A stretch of DNA of 64,000 nt from Flavobacterium alkalisoli (GCF_008000935.1 NZ_CP042831.1:3472001-3536000); one strand, 5' to 3'. Counted from the stretch's first letter, positions 8,476 through 17,295 are shown. A program made the numbers and translations. The notes: generated from the sequence alone by a model not told the origin.

Positions 8476-9711
8476 ATGTCAAGAAAAAAATTAAATATAG
8501 GATTATTCGGTTTTGGGTGTGTAGGCTTCGGATTATATGAAGTACTTGATAAAACTCCCGGACTAAAGGCAAACATTAAAAACATTTGTGTTAAGGATAA
8601 AAACAAAGCACGCGAAATAGGTGCCGAAAACTTTACGTTTGATAAAAACGACATCCTTAACGACGATGATATAAATGTTGTTGTAGAACTTATTGATGAT
8701 GCCGATGCTGCATTTGAAATTGTATCGGCTGCCCTTAAAAAAGGGAAAGCAGTAGTTTCTGCCAACAAAAAGATGGTTGCCGAACATTTTACCGAATTGC
8801 TGGAACTACAGCGTGAATACAATGTACCATTGTTATATGAAGCAGCCTGTTGTGCCAGTATGCCTATAATACGTAATCTGGAAGAGTATTATGACAACGA
8901 TCTTTTAGAATCTATAGAAGGTATTGTAAACGGCTCTACCAATTATATACTTACCAAAACCTTTGCCGAGAACCTTTCTTATGAGGAAGCCTTAAAACAG
9001 GCACAGGATAAAGGTTTTGCAGAAAGTAACCCTATTCTTGACACAGGTGGTTTTGATGCCAAATATAAGCTGCTAATATTATTAGCACACTCTTTTGGCT
9101 ACATTGCAAACCCTACAGATATCTTTAACATAGGAATTGACAACATAGGCGGACTGGAGCTTAAGTATGCCCGCGAAAAAGGGCTAAAAATCAAACTGGT
9201 AGCACAGGCCTTTAAAGGGGCAAACGGAAACCTATCCGCTTTTGTTATTCCTAAGTTCGTGGGTAACGAAGACCGCCTGTTTACCGTAGATGATGTATTT
9301 AACGGAATTATTACAAAAACAAGCTTTGCCGATACTCACTTTTTTGTAGGCCGCGGTGCGGGTGCACATCCTACAGCTTCGGCAGTACTATCAGATATAT
9401 CTGCATTGAGTTATGATTACCGTTACGAATACAAAAAAATATACCAGCAGGAAGACTTGGTTCTTTCTAACCAGGTAAGCCTAAAAGTATTCCTGCGCCA
9501 TACAAAAGAAGAGGCCGAAAGCCTTAAAGAATATTTTGACACTATAGAGGAATCGTATGTAAATAATGAGTCTGGTTATATAACAGGTAACATTTCCCTG
9601 GAAAACCTAAAGACCCTGCAAAGCCAAAACAAAGGCGAAAGGTCTTTTATACTATTAAACATTGAAAAAGAAAAAGAAACTGCTGTACATGAGTCTTTAA
9701 TTTTAGCTTAA
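8476..9711 (+). CDS. hom: Homoserine dehydrogenase
   Basis: A 411-residue oxidoreductase converting aspartate semialdehyde to homoserine with NAD(P)H, the branch point to methionine and threonine. The Rossmann motif GLFGFGCVGFGL is at residues 9-20; SANKKMVAEH and GIVNGSTNYILT follow, then AESNPILDTGGFDAKYKLLIL, which carries the catalytic Asp/Lys region. The C-terminal 80 residues may be a regulatory extension. It is second in the SAM-riboswitch operon, so homoserine supply is tied to methionine status. A terminator follows at 9741. Confidence 0.92.
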   Translation: MSRKKLNIGLFGFGCVGFGLYEVLDKTPGLKANIKNICVKDKNKAREIGAENFTFDKNDILNDDDINVVVELIDDADAAFEIVSAALKKGKAVVSANKKMVAEHFTELLELQREYNVPLLYEAACCASMPIIRNLEEYYDNDLLESIEGIVNGSTNYILTKTFAENLSYEEALKQAQDKGFAESNPILDTGGFDAKYKLLILLAHSFGYIANPTDIFNIGIDNIGGLELKYAREKGLKIKLVAQAFKGANGNLSAFVIPKFVGNEDRLFTVDDVFNGIITKTSFADTHFFVGRGAGAHPTASAVLSDISALSYDYRYEYKKIYQQEDLVLSNQVSLKVFLRHTKEEAESLKEYFDTIEESYVNNESGYITGNISLENLKTLQSQNKGERSFILLNIEKEKETAVHESLILA

Positions 9712-9740
9712 TTAGTTTGGTCTGATTATGTTTAGGTTGG

Positions 9741-9776
9741 AAGCCGTATCTATTATGATGCGGCTTTTGTTTTTTT
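9741..9776 (+). terminator. Terminator of the methionine/homoserine operon
   Basis: AAGCCGtATC / GATgCGGCTT stem with a short loop and a T-rich tail. It may also serve the convergent gene ending at 9775. Confidence 0.8.
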
Positions 9777-10377
9777 AATGCTTTTTATATTCTTTTACCC
9801 CAGCCTTAATTTCTACCAGTATATCATTCTGCTCCGGTGGTATAGGGCATGAATAATCGTGATTATAGGCACAATAAGGATTATAAGCCGTATTAAAATC
9901 TATTTGTATGGTATTACCTACAGGGATTTTAAGGTCAATATATCTTCCTCCCCCATAACTTCCGTTGCCTGATGTAAGATCGGTAAAAGGTAAAAACAGA
10001 CTGTTTTTATATTCCTCTATCTTCATCATATCAACACTCTGAAAAACATCCAGTTTGTATTCCTTCCCTTTAAGGGTAAAAATAAGCTCCCCGAATTTTC
10101 TGTAACGTGGCTTTCTGCTGGTTGTGGTAGCCATATAAAATGGTTTCTCGTCAGGAGTTTTTATCAGCTTTGCAGTTACGCAATATTCCATATCTACAGG
10201 ATAAAAATCGAGAGCCTTAAACGTTTTTAAATCTTCCTTCTTTAATGGCGATTCCTCCGGATTGGCATATTGGCTGTTAAGCTCCTTTTGATAGGCAAGG
10301 CTGTTTTCTTTAGAGCATTCCTGTGCCCCTGTCATAAAAGACAACAGTAAAACACCTGCCGTAAGTATGTTTTTCAT
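9775..10377 (-). CDS. DUF1684 family secreted protein
   Basis: A 200-residue protein with a signal peptide ending around TGAQ (residue 19). It matches what I know of DUF1684: a KPRYRKFGELIFTLKGKEYKLDVF block near residues 90-115, LFLPFTDLTSGNGSYGGGRYIDL, and FNTAYNPYCAYNHDYSCPIPPEQNDI at the C-terminus with conserved NPYCAY and PP. The family's biochemical role is unknown. Monocistronic, convergent with homoserine dehydrogenase. Confidence 0.85.
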   Translation of the reverse strand: MKNILTAGVLLLSFMTGAQECSKENSLAYQKELNSQYANPEESPLKKEDLKTFKALDFYPVDMEYCVTAKLIKTPDEKPFYMATTTSRKPRYRKFGELIFTLKGKEYKLDVFQSVDMMKIEEYKNSLFLPFTDLTSGNGSYGGGRYIDLKIPVGNTIQIDFNTAYNPYCAYNHDYSCPIPPEQNDILVEIKAGVKEYKKH

Positions 10378-10462
10378 TTAGTTATTTTAAGGTTCATGCA
10401 AAAGTAACCAATTCGTTAAAATATTTTTTACCGGTAGTTAATATTAAGCCCTTCTTCCTTCG

Positions 10463-10470
10463 TATCTTTG
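10463..10470 (+). promoter_or_regulatory. -7 box for the MFS transporter gene
   Basis: TATCTTTG, an exact TAnnTTTG, lies 20 bases before the start at 10491. The usual TTTG is not evident at the -33 spacing. Confidence 0.45.
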
Positions 10471-10490
10471 CTGTAAACCATCCTTTTAAA

Positions 10491-11714
10491 ATGTTTTCTC
10501 AGGCATTCACGCGCTACATCAATAACTTCAGGGGCTTCTCCAGGGAGATATGGATACTTACTCTTATTACCTTTATTAACCGTGCCGGCACAATGGTACT
10601 ACCCTTCCTGTCTAAATACTTAAAGGAAGACCTGCACTTTAGCTACGATCAGGTAGGATGGATATTAGTAAGCTTTGGATGCGGTTCTATGGCAGGTTCA
10701 TGGATTGGCGGAAAACTGTCTGATAAAATAGGATTTTATAAGGTAATGGTCTTTAGCCTTTTTTCAACAGGAATATTATTTTTCGGGCTGCAGTTTGTCA
10801 CTTCATTTGAAGGGCTATGTTTTGCCATGTTTGGCATTATGGTTATTGCCGATATGTTTCGCCCCGCAATGTTTGTGTCTCTTGGAGCTTATGCCAAACC
10901 CGAAAACCGTACCCGTGCACTTACATTAGTAAGACTTGCTGTAAATTTAGGGTTTGCGGCAGGACCAGCATTAGGCGGACTAATTATCACTGGAATTGGC
11001 TATAAAGGATTATTTTGGGCAGATGGGGCTTCATGTATTATATCCATTCTGATTTTTTATATCCTTGTAAAGGAGAAAAAGAAAAGTAAAGAACCGGAAA
11101 CTTTTTCAGAAGAACCTTTAAAAAAGAGATCTGTATGGAATGATGCAACATTTATAATCTTCCTTTTTACAAGTTTTACAACAGCTATGGTTTTCTTCCA
11201 GTTGTTTACTACCCTGCCTTTATATCATAGAGAAGCTTATGGGCTAACCGAACTCCATACCGGGCTTATAATGTCTTTTAACGGGCTTATGGTATTTTTT
11301 ATGGAAATGCCTATTGTAGGCTATTTTGAAAGAAAGAATTTCCCTAAAATAAAAATCATAATTTGGGGATCATTGTTTTTTGCTGCCAGCTTTTTTGTGT
11401 TATTAATCAATGTATGGATAGGTATACTTCTGTTAAGTGTGGTATTACTTACATTTGGTGAAATGTTTTGTTTTCCTTTTGCCAACTCCTTTGCGCTTAG
11501 CCGTGCTCCCCGCGGCCAGGAAGGAAAATATATGGCACTTTATACCATGACATTCAGCATGGCACATATATTAAGTGCTAAAACCGGTATGACAATAATT
11601 TCTCATGAGCATGGCGGATATAATGTTAACTGGTTTTTTATGGGCTGTGCCGCATTGCTTGCAGCTGCGGCTACCTTATGGGTTAAAAACCGTTTAAAAA
11701 ACGAAACTGCATAA
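10491..11714 (+). CDS. MFS transporter
   Basis: A 407-residue major facilitator protein with about 12 hydrophobic helices and a central cytoplasmic loop (KEKKKSKEPETFSEEPLKKRS, residues 190-215). The loop 2-3 signature appears as GGKLSDKIGFYKVMV near residue 75, and FRPAMFVSLGAYAKPENRTRALTLVRLAVNLGFAAGPALGG covers helices 4-5. It resembles MDR-type or sugar-efflux carriers, but the substrate is unknown. No partner genes are attached. Confidence 0.85.
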   Translation: MFSQAFTRYINNFRGFSREIWILTLITFINRAGTMVLPFLSKYLKEDLHFSYDQVGWILVSFGCGSMAGSWIGGKLSDKIGFYKVMVFSLFSTGILFFGLQFVTSFEGLCFAMFGIMVIADMFRPAMFVSLGAYAKPENRTRALTLVRLAVNLGFAAGPALGGLIITGIGYKGLFWADGASCIISILIFYILVKEKKKSKEPETFSEEPLKKRSVWNDATFIIFLFTSFTTAMVFFQLFTTLPLYHREAYGLTELHTGLIMSFNGLMVFFMEMPIVGYFERKNFPKIKIIIWGSLFFAASFFVLLINVWIGILLLSVVLLTFGEMFCFPFANSFALSRAPRGQEGKYMALYTMTFSMAHILSAKTGMTIISHEHGGYNVNWFFMGCAALLAAAATLWVKNRLKNETA

Positions 11715-11753
11715 ATTTTCCAACCACTTTTTTGGCATCCCTGTACAATAAAA

Positions 11754-11809
11754 AACTATCTTTTTAGTTATTTAACTATAAAAATAGTTTGTAAACTAAA
11801 AAATTAGTT
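11754..11809 (+). promoter_or_regulatory. Three tandem BlaI-type operators, 20 bp apart
   Basis: AACTA-N6-TAGTT occurs three times, at 11754-11769, 11774-11789 and 11794-11809, exactly 20 bp start to start. The second overlaps the -33 TTTG (11788-11791) and the third fills the spacer between -33 and -7, so binding would block RNA polymerase. Dyad sites of this general kind fit a BlaI/MecI dimer and point to autoregulation by the gene at 11839. Confidence 0.75.
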
Positions 11810-11818
11810 TTAGCTTTG
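11788..11818 (+). promoter_or_regulatory. Promoter of the BlaI/M56 operon
   Basis: -33 TTTG at 11788-11791, a 19-base spacer and -7 TAGCTTTG at 11811-11818, an exact Bacteroidota promoter. It lies 20 bases before the blaI-like start codon and is overlapped by two of the three operators. Confidence 0.8.
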
Positions 11819-11838
11819 GATTAATAATTAAAGATGCC

Positions 11839-12198
11839 ATGCAAAAATTAACAAACAAGGAAGAAGAAGTAATGCACATTTTATGGAAGCTGGAAAAGGC
11901 TTTTGTAAAGGATGTGCTAAAAGAGGTTAAGGAAAATAAGCCTCACTACAATACGGTATCCACAATGATTCGCAATCTGGAAGAGAAAGGGTATGTAGGT
12001 CACAATGCTTATGGCAATACACATCAGTATTACCCTGTTGTAACTAAAGAAGAATACAGAAAAGGTTTTATGAGCAATGCTATAGAGAGTTATTTTAATA
12101 ACTCTTATAAGAGTATGATATCGTTCTTTGCGAAGGAAGAAAAAATAAGTGCCGATGAACTGCGTGAAATACTGGATATGATAGAAAAAAAGAAATAA
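11839..12198 (+). CDS. BlaI/MecI/CopY-family transcriptional repressor
   Basis: A 119-residue penicillinase-repressor type regulator. The N-terminal winged helix has LTNKEEEVMHILWKLEKAFVKDVL and the recognition helix HYNTVSTMIRNLEEKGYV at about residues 37-54; the C-terminal part (SYFNNSYKSMISFFAKEEKISADEL) is the dimerisation domain cleaved by the partner protease in the family. It sits one base before an M56 protease gene, the standard repressor/sensor pair. The three upstream dyads are its likely targets. Confidence 0.93.
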   Translation: MQKLTNKEEEVMHILWKLEKAFVKDVLKEVKENKPHYNTVSTMIRNLEEKGYVGHNAYGNTHQYYPVVTKEEYRKGFMSNAIESYFNNSYKSMISFFAKEEKISADELREILDMIEKKK

Positions 12199-12199
12199 T

Positions 12200-14242
12200 A
12201 TGGAACAGTTCTTCATCTATATGGTAAAAGCATCCGGCCTAATAGCCGTATTTTTTGCTGCCTATTATGTATTCCTTAAAAAGGAAACATTTTTTGTATC
12301 AAACCGATGGTTTTTACTTGCAGGTATTGTTACCTCGTTACTGTTACCAATCATCGTATTTACAAAGATTGTATGGATAGATCCGCAACCTACACAGGAA
12401 GTACATGTTATAGATGTAAGCCAGTTACTTTTAATGCAGCAGGATGCCAGTATAGCCGATGCTACAGTTGCTTTAAGCTGGCCCAATATTTTACTGGGTA
12501 TTTATATAGCCGGAGTACTGTTCCTTACCATAAAACTTATAATTACTTTTATATCACTAAGGCGTATATTAAAAGATGTAAAAACCATAAAGCAGGATGG
12601 TTTCAGCTTTATTGATACCCAAAAGATACAGGCTCCTTTTTCATTCTTTAATTATATAGTATACAACTCGGCTATTTTACTGCCTCATGAACTGGAAAGT
12701 ATACTTTGTCATGAAAAGGTGCACAGCGGCCAGAAACATTCGGCAGACATGCTGCTTAGCCAACTGCTTACCATTTTCTTTTGGTTCAATCCGTTTGCCT
12801 GGCTGTATAAAAAATCAATTTCCCAAAACCTTGAGTTTATTGCCGATGCTTATGCTGCTAAGCAAATCAGCGATACCACGGCCTATCAGAAAACTATGTT
12901 GAAGATTACACTTCAGCCGGAATATATTACAATCACTAATCATTTTTATCAATCACTAATCAAAAAACGAATCGTTATGTTAAACAAAAAACAATCAGGA
13001 AAACTTAATTCCTGGAAGTATGCCCTTGTATTACCTGCCCTTACTGCCTTTATTTATCTTTTCCAGATAAAAGTAGTGGCACAGGAAAGGGATAACTCTA
13101 AAGCTGTAGAAGAGGTAAGCCAGGAAAAATTTAAAATGGCTTTTGAAATCAACAAAAATTCAAATGAAAAAGACTTTGAAAAGATTAAAGAGCTTAGTGA
13201 AAAGGAATTTAATGCCACTGTAACTTTTAGCGATGTTAGCCGCAATAGCAACAACGAAATTACAGGCATTAAAATAACCGTAAATAACGGCAGCGAACCA
13301 AAGATTTTCCAAACCAAAGGCACTAACGCTATTAATCCTTTCCAAATAGAACTGGAAAAAACAGATAACAACGCCAGTACTGTAGTTTTTGCAGCATTAC
13401 CCGTGAATAATGGATATAAAATGTATGCAGACAATGTTGAGTACTTTGATGAGGAAGACTTTATTGCACCTCCGGCTCCACCGGCACCAATAGCACCTAT
13501 GGCGCCAAGGTCATCGGTAGCACCTCCTGCCCCGCAGGCACCTACAGTAGGTTTTATGCAACCGGGTATGCAAAACGGGCTACAGATAATTAACAGCGGT
13601 AATAATGATGTACTTGTTATTATTAACGGTAAAAAACAGCAAAAGGGAACTGCAGTTACCATACCTAACAGACAAACCATTGCATCTTTAAATATTCTTA
13701 GCGGTAAGGATGCCAAAAAGAAATATGGTAAAGAAGCTAAAGAAGGTGCTCTTGAAATTATAACACAAGAAGAAAAAGGCGGAAGCTATGTTGTAAAAAT
13801 GCCTAAAGGAGTTATGCTGGACCCGAACATGATGCAAAATTTTTACATCGACCCTGTAAGCATGATGGATATTGAGGTACTTGCTCAACTTGACGGCGAA
13901 ATGGCCAAAAGAATAGAAGAGCAGATGAAATATATTGAAGAGATGGGTGAGGCTGACAAAACCAAAATGAAAATCCTTATGGAAAGAGACCTTCAGAATA
14001 TTAAGCGCAGTGAGGCACAGCTTCAACGTGATCAGCAAAGAATGGAAGAACGAAAAATACTCCTTGATAAAAGATCCGAAGAAAGAATGGAAAGAAACTC
14101 TGACAGAGCTAAAGAAAGAGATGAAGTGCGTAAACAGATGGAGGAAATGAGGAAGGAAATGGAGGAAGCCCGTAAAGATATTATGGAAAGTCGCAAGGAA
14201 ATAGAAAAAGAGCTTGAAAGAATAAGAAGCGAAAAAGAATAA
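12200..14242 (+). CDS. BlaR1/MecR1-like M56 membrane metallopeptidase with plug-like and EK-rich tail
   Basis: A 680-residue protein. The N-terminal half has four membrane segments and an M56 zinc site, HEKVH at residues 171-175, with downstream NLEFIADAYAAKQ supplying the third ligand. In place of the penicillin-sensor domain of BlaR1 it carries a periplasmic region with a Pro/Ala-rich linker (residues 428-452), a segment VLVIINGKKQQKG ... KKYGKEAKEGALEIITQEE resembling a TonB-receptor plug motif, and a long charged coiled coil at the end. It probably senses an envelope signal and inactivates the BlaI-like repressor. The ligand is unknown. Confidence 0.87.
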   Translation: MEQFFIYMVKASGLIAVFFAAYYVFLKKETFFVSNRWFLLAGIVTSLLLPIIVFTKIVWIDPQPTQEVHVIDVSQLLLMQQDASIADATVALSWPNILLGIYIAGVLFLTIKLIITFISLRRILKDVKTIKQDGFSFIDTQKIQAPFSFFNYIVYNSAILLPHELESILCHEKVHSGQKHSADMLLSQLLTIFFWFNPFAWLYKKSISQNLEFIADAYAAKQISDTTAYQKTMLKITLQPEYITITNHFYQSLIKKRIVMLNKKQSGKLNSWKYALVLPALTAFIYLFQIKVVAQERDNSKAVEEVSQEKFKMAFEINKNSNEKDFEKIKELSEKEFNATVTFSDVSRNSNNEITGIKITVNNGSEPKIFQTKGTNAINPFQIELEKTDNNASTVVFAALPVNNGYKMYADNVEYFDEEDFIAPPAPPAPIAPMAPRSSVAPPAPQAPTVGFMQPGMQNGLQIINSGNNDVLVIINGKKQQKGTAVTIPNRQTIASLNILSGKDAKKKYGKEAKEGALEIITQEEKGGSYVVKMPKGVMLDPNMMQNFYIDPVSMMDIEVLAQLDGEMAKRIEEQMKYIEEMGEADKTKMKILMERDLQNIKRSEAQLQRDQQRMEERKILLDKRSEERMERNSDRAKERDEVRKQMEEMRKEMEEARKDIMESRKEIEKELERIRSEKE

Positions 14243-14276
14243 ATTGTTATTGTTAGAGTTAGTTAATAACAATCGG

Positions 14277-14303
14277 GAGAATGCGGCTTATTACCGCATT
14301 CTC
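14277..14303 (+). other. Stable hairpin between the two M56 genes
   Basis: GAGAATGCGG (14277-14286) pairs perfectly with CCGCATTCTC (14294-14303) around a 7-base loop. No T run follows, so it is more likely an mRNA processing or stability element, or an attenuator, than a full terminator. Confidence 0.55.
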
Positions 14304-14320
14304 TAAAATAAGATAAACAT

Positions 14321-16372
14321 ATGGAAAACATTACCATCTATGCTTTAAAAGCATCCACCCTTACAGCCTTGTTTTACATAGCTTACCTGTTACTCTTAAA
14401 GAAAGAAACTTTTTTTACAGCTAACAGATGGTTTTTACTTTCCGGACTGTTTACCTCTGCCCTGCTTCCGCTGGCGTTCTATACAAAAACAATTATTGTT
14501 AAGCGCACATCTACAATATATGAGGCAATCACCTACTCTGTGCCACAATCTGAGGTTACACCAATTATTATACCTCAGGAGGAACAGGCTTTTACCATAA
14601 ACTGGTACTATGTAGCCTTAACTATTTATCTATGCGGAATACTTGTACTATTAATAAAGTTATTTTGGGATCTCTATAAAATAAAGCGCATAATAAAAGG
14701 AAAACCTATAATACAGGAAGGGCAATATAAAATTGTAGACAACTCCTCAATAAAACTTCCGTTCTCGTTTTTCAAGTATATAGTGCTTAACACATCTGTC
14801 CTAAAGCTTGTAGAGCTGGAAAATATACTGGAACATGAAAAAGTACACAGCAGGCAAAAACATTCGGCAGATATGCTTTTGGGCCAACTATTTTGTATTG
14901 TTTTCTGGTTTAATCCATTGGCTTGGCTTTATAAAAAAGTAATCTCACAAAACCTTGAGTTTATTGCCGACAGCGAAACATCAAAATTAGTAAGTGATAC
15001 TACAGCCTATCAAAAAACCTTACTGAAATTTACCCTACAGCAGGACTGTATTGCAATCACCAATCATTTCTATCAATCATTAATCAAAAAGCGAATCGTT
15101 ATGCTTAACACACCTAAATCCAAAAGGAGAAACTTTATTAAGTATACCTTAATATTACCTGCCTTAACAGCTTTTATAATGCTTTTCCAGATAAGGACTG
15201 TTGCCCAGGAAAAAATTATCCCTCGTGATACAACCCCTCAAAAGGAAAAACCTGAAATTAAAGGCGACATGATTGCTGTGGAAATTAAAAATGATTTCAG
15301 CAATGAGGCTTTGCAAAGGGAGGCTGATTTTATCAATAAACAATGTGATTTAAATATACAGTTTGAGGATGTACAGCGTAACGACAAGGGAGAGATATAT
15401 AATATTACCATTGTAGCCGATAAATCGGCTAACCTTAAGAGATGGAGCCAGGAAGAATATGGTAAAGCCGGACTAAAGCCTTTTTATATCGTTGTAGAAA
15501 AAGGACCTGAAGGAGAAAGTATAGTTATGATTGAAGATGAAAAATTCAAATATACGGCTAACTCTGAAATAATTTTTGACACACACGAAGACCCTGCAAC
15601 AGGACAAAAAAATACGGTTATTAAAACCAAAAATGTTACCGAAAAATCATCGGCAACAGAGAGTAGTGATGTTCAGCCCGATTCAAACAATAGAAAATTT
15701 TATACTTATAGCAATAGTGTTGACACCGTACTTTATAAATCAACAGATGATATAAATAAATCCATATCACAAAGGGTAACCGATAATACAACAGGACGTA
15801 TAAGAAAATATACTATTGTAAAAGAAACCGGGATTAATAGTAACGAAGTTAATGCTAATGAAGCCCTAATACTTATTGACGGTAAGGAGGCTTCTCCGGC
15901 AATGATTAAAAGTCTTAACCAAGATAATATTGCGAAAATAGATGTTAGCAAGGTAACGGAAGATAACGTAGCAAAGTATGGTGAAAAAGCGCGAAAAGGC
16001 GTTATATTGGTTACAACTAAACCTGATAATACTATTGAAGAGCATGTATGGGTAAACTCTAAGGATGGTAAACCTACCGAAACAAAATATGAATACAGTA
16101 ACAATACTTCATTCATAATACATAAAGAGAATAATGATTACGATTTACAGGCCTATGCAGCAGAACTTAAAAAAACCGGAATAATAATGACCTGGAAAGG
16201 TTTAAAAAGAAATGCAGACGGAGAGATTACTTATATAGCACTTACCCTAAAAGAAGCAGACGGAAGTTATAAAATATCAGGGATTTGGTCTGATGAGGAT
16301 AAGGATAAACCAATACCTAATATTTACGTAGGGAGACTTAACGGAAAGTTAAGAGCTACTTCTACCCCTTAA
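14321..16372 (+). CDS. Second BlaR1-like M56 membrane metallopeptidase with plug-like tail
   Basis: A 683-residue paralogue of the preceding gene. The N-terminal membrane half is clearly homologous (TANRWFLLSGL, HEKVH at residues 172-176, SQNLEFIADSE, then ITNHFYQSLIKKRIVMLN, shared almost exactly). The periplasmic part differs: LILIDGKEASPAMIKS followed by KIDVSKVTEDNVAKYGEKARKGVILVTTK closely resembles the plug motif of SusC-type receptors. It shares the single BlaI-like repressor upstream, so two sensors may feed one regulator. A terminator follows at 16401. Confidence 0.85.
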   Translation: MENITIYALKASTLTALFYIAYLLLLKKETFFTANRWFLLSGLFTSALLPLAFYTKTIIVKRTSTIYEAITYSVPQSEVTPIIIPQEEQAFTINWYYVALTIYLCGILVLLIKLFWDLYKIKRIIKGKPIIQEGQYKIVDNSSIKLPFSFFKYIVLNTSVLKLVELENILEHEKVHSRQKHSADMLLGQLFCIVFWFNPLAWLYKKVISQNLEFIADSETSKLVSDTTAYQKTLLKFTLQQDCIAITNHFYQSLIKKRIVMLNTPKSKRRNFIKYTLILPALTAFIMLFQIRTVAQEKIIPRDTTPQKEKPEIKGDMIAVEIKNDFSNEALQREADFINKQCDLNIQFEDVQRNDKGEIYNITIVADKSANLKRWSQEEYGKAGLKPFYIVVEKGPEGESIVMIEDEKFKYTANSEIIFDTHEDPATGQKNTVIKTKNVTEKSSATESSDVQPDSNNRKFYTYSNSVDTVLYKSTDDINKSISQRVTDNTTGRIRKYTIVKETGINSNEVNANEALILIDGKEASPAMIKSLNQDNIAKIDVSKVTEDNVAKYGEKARKGVILVTTKPDNTIEEHVWVNSKDGKPTETKYEYSNNTSFIIHKENNDYDLQAYAAELKKTGIIMTWKGLKRNADGEITYIALTLKEADGSYKISGIWSDEDKDKPIPNIYVGRLNGKLRATSTP

Positions 16373-16400
16373 AACTACAACTCTTATAATTTACTTAAAA

Positions 16401-16427
16401 GACTGTCAATCAAGACAGTCTTTTTTT
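16401..16427 (+). terminator. Terminator of the BlaI/M56 operon
   Basis: GACTGTC / GACAGTC with a 6-base loop and seven T, a strong intrinsic terminator 28 bases after the second protease. Confidence 0.9.
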
Positions 16428-16457
16428 ATCTTTGATAGAACCAAAACCAGTTATGCC

Positions 16458-16598
16458 ATGTTTAAACTACTAGCCCAACTCAACAAATGGTTGTTGCCTA
16501 ACTATACCAAACAACAACTTGACCTAAGCAAAGCCACAAAGCTACAAAAAGCTATAATTGCCTGGAAATATTATGTTACTACCCACGCAGTAGATTAA
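16458..16598 (+). CDS. 46-residue basic protein conserved-looking in flavobacteria
   Basis: A short frame beginning MFKLLAQLNKWLLPNY and ending IAWKYYVTTHAVD. It has a balanced, protein-like composition rich in Lys, Leu and aromatic residues. I recall similar ~46-residue proteins in Flavobacteriaceae, sometimes labelled SsrA-binding in automatic annotation; that label is not supported by length, as SmpB is about 150 residues. It follows the M56 terminator and overlaps the convergent apt gene by four bases. Function unknown. Confidence 0.6.
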   Translation: MFKLLAQLNKWLLPNYTKQQLDLSKATKLQKAIIAWKYYVTTHAVD

Positions 16599-17107
16599 TA
16601 TACCAACGGCGAATAAATATCATATTTGCTTATCTTATCTTTACCTCTAAGGAATGACAGCTGCATCAAAAAATTGCACTGAACGATTTCACCTCCCAGT
16701 TTTTCTACCAACTCGCATACGGCTGCTGCTGTTCCGCCTGTAGCCAATACATCATCGTGTATTAAAACCCTGTCTCCTTTTTGTATACCGTCTATGTGCA
16801 CCTCTAAGGTATCTACACCATATTCCAGTTCGTAAGAAGAAGAAATAGTCTCATACGGTAACTTATTAGGCTTCCTTACCGGAACAAACCCTGCATTAAG
16901 TTCATAGGCCAATAGAGTGGCAAAAAAGAACCCCCTGCTTTCTACTCCCACTACTTTATCTATGTTTTTACCCTTTAAGTTACTAAGTAACAAACCCATA
17001 CATTCTTTTACCGCCTCGGCACTACCCAAAAGCGGCGTAATATCTTTAAAACCGATTCCCGGTTTCGGAAAATCCTGAATGTCACGTATATAGTCCTCCA
17101 ATGCCAT
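16595..17107 (-). CDS. apt: Adenine phosphoribosyltransferase
   Basis: A 170-residue purine salvage enzyme making AMP from adenine and PRPP. The N-terminus (YIRDIQDFPKPGIGFKDITPLL) and GVESRGFFFATLLAYELNAGFVPVRKPNKLP are typical of Apt, and the PRPP loop is VLIHDDVLATGGTAAA near residues 115-130. Full length for the family. It stands alone and is divergent from tRNA-Arg. Confidence 0.96.
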   Translation of the reverse strand: MALEDYIRDIQDFPKPGIGFKDITPLLGSAEAVKECMGLLLSNLKGKNIDKVVGVESRGFFFATLLAYELNAGFVPVRKPNKLPYETISSSYELEYGVDTLEVHIDGIQKGDRVLIHDDVLATGGTAAAVCELVEKLGGEIVQCNFLMQLSFLRGKDKISKYDIYSPLVY

Positions 17108-17134
17108 TTTTTTTCAATTTTATATTGGTTTGAG

Positions 17135-17165
17135 TTTGCAAGTTAATCAATATTCCCTATATTTG
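17135..17165 (+). promoter_or_regulatory. Promoter of tRNA-Arg
   Basis: -33 TTTG at 17135-17138, exactly 19 bases, then -7 TATATTTG at 17158-17165. Both match the Bacteroidota consensus. Transcription should start near 17172, about 50 bases before the tRNA. Confidence 0.8.
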
Positions 17166-17221
17166 CACCCGCAAACAAGGTTAGTCAATCACCTGATTTC
17201 AGACAGCCTTTAAGCAAAAAT

Positions 17222-17295
17222 GGCCTCGTGGCGCAACTGAATAGCGCATCTGATTACGGCTCAGAAGGTTACAGGTTTGAATCCTGTCGAGGTCA
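17222..17295 (+). tRNA. tRNA-Arg (anticodon ACG)
   Basis: A full cloverleaf: acceptor GGCCTCG/CGAGGTC, D stem GCGC/GCGC, anticodon stem TCTGA/TCAGA with loop TTACGGC (anticodon ACG), T stem ACAGG/CCTGT with loop TTTGAAT, and discriminator A. CCA is not encoded. Its 3' end and downstream flank are duplicated at 63865-64000, so it is the probable integration site of the following island. Confidence 0.95.

Noticed and set aside
13054..13716. Long minus-strand frame inside the first M56 gene
   Set aside because: Low-complexity shadow of the Pro/Ala-rich and charged regions of the real gene.
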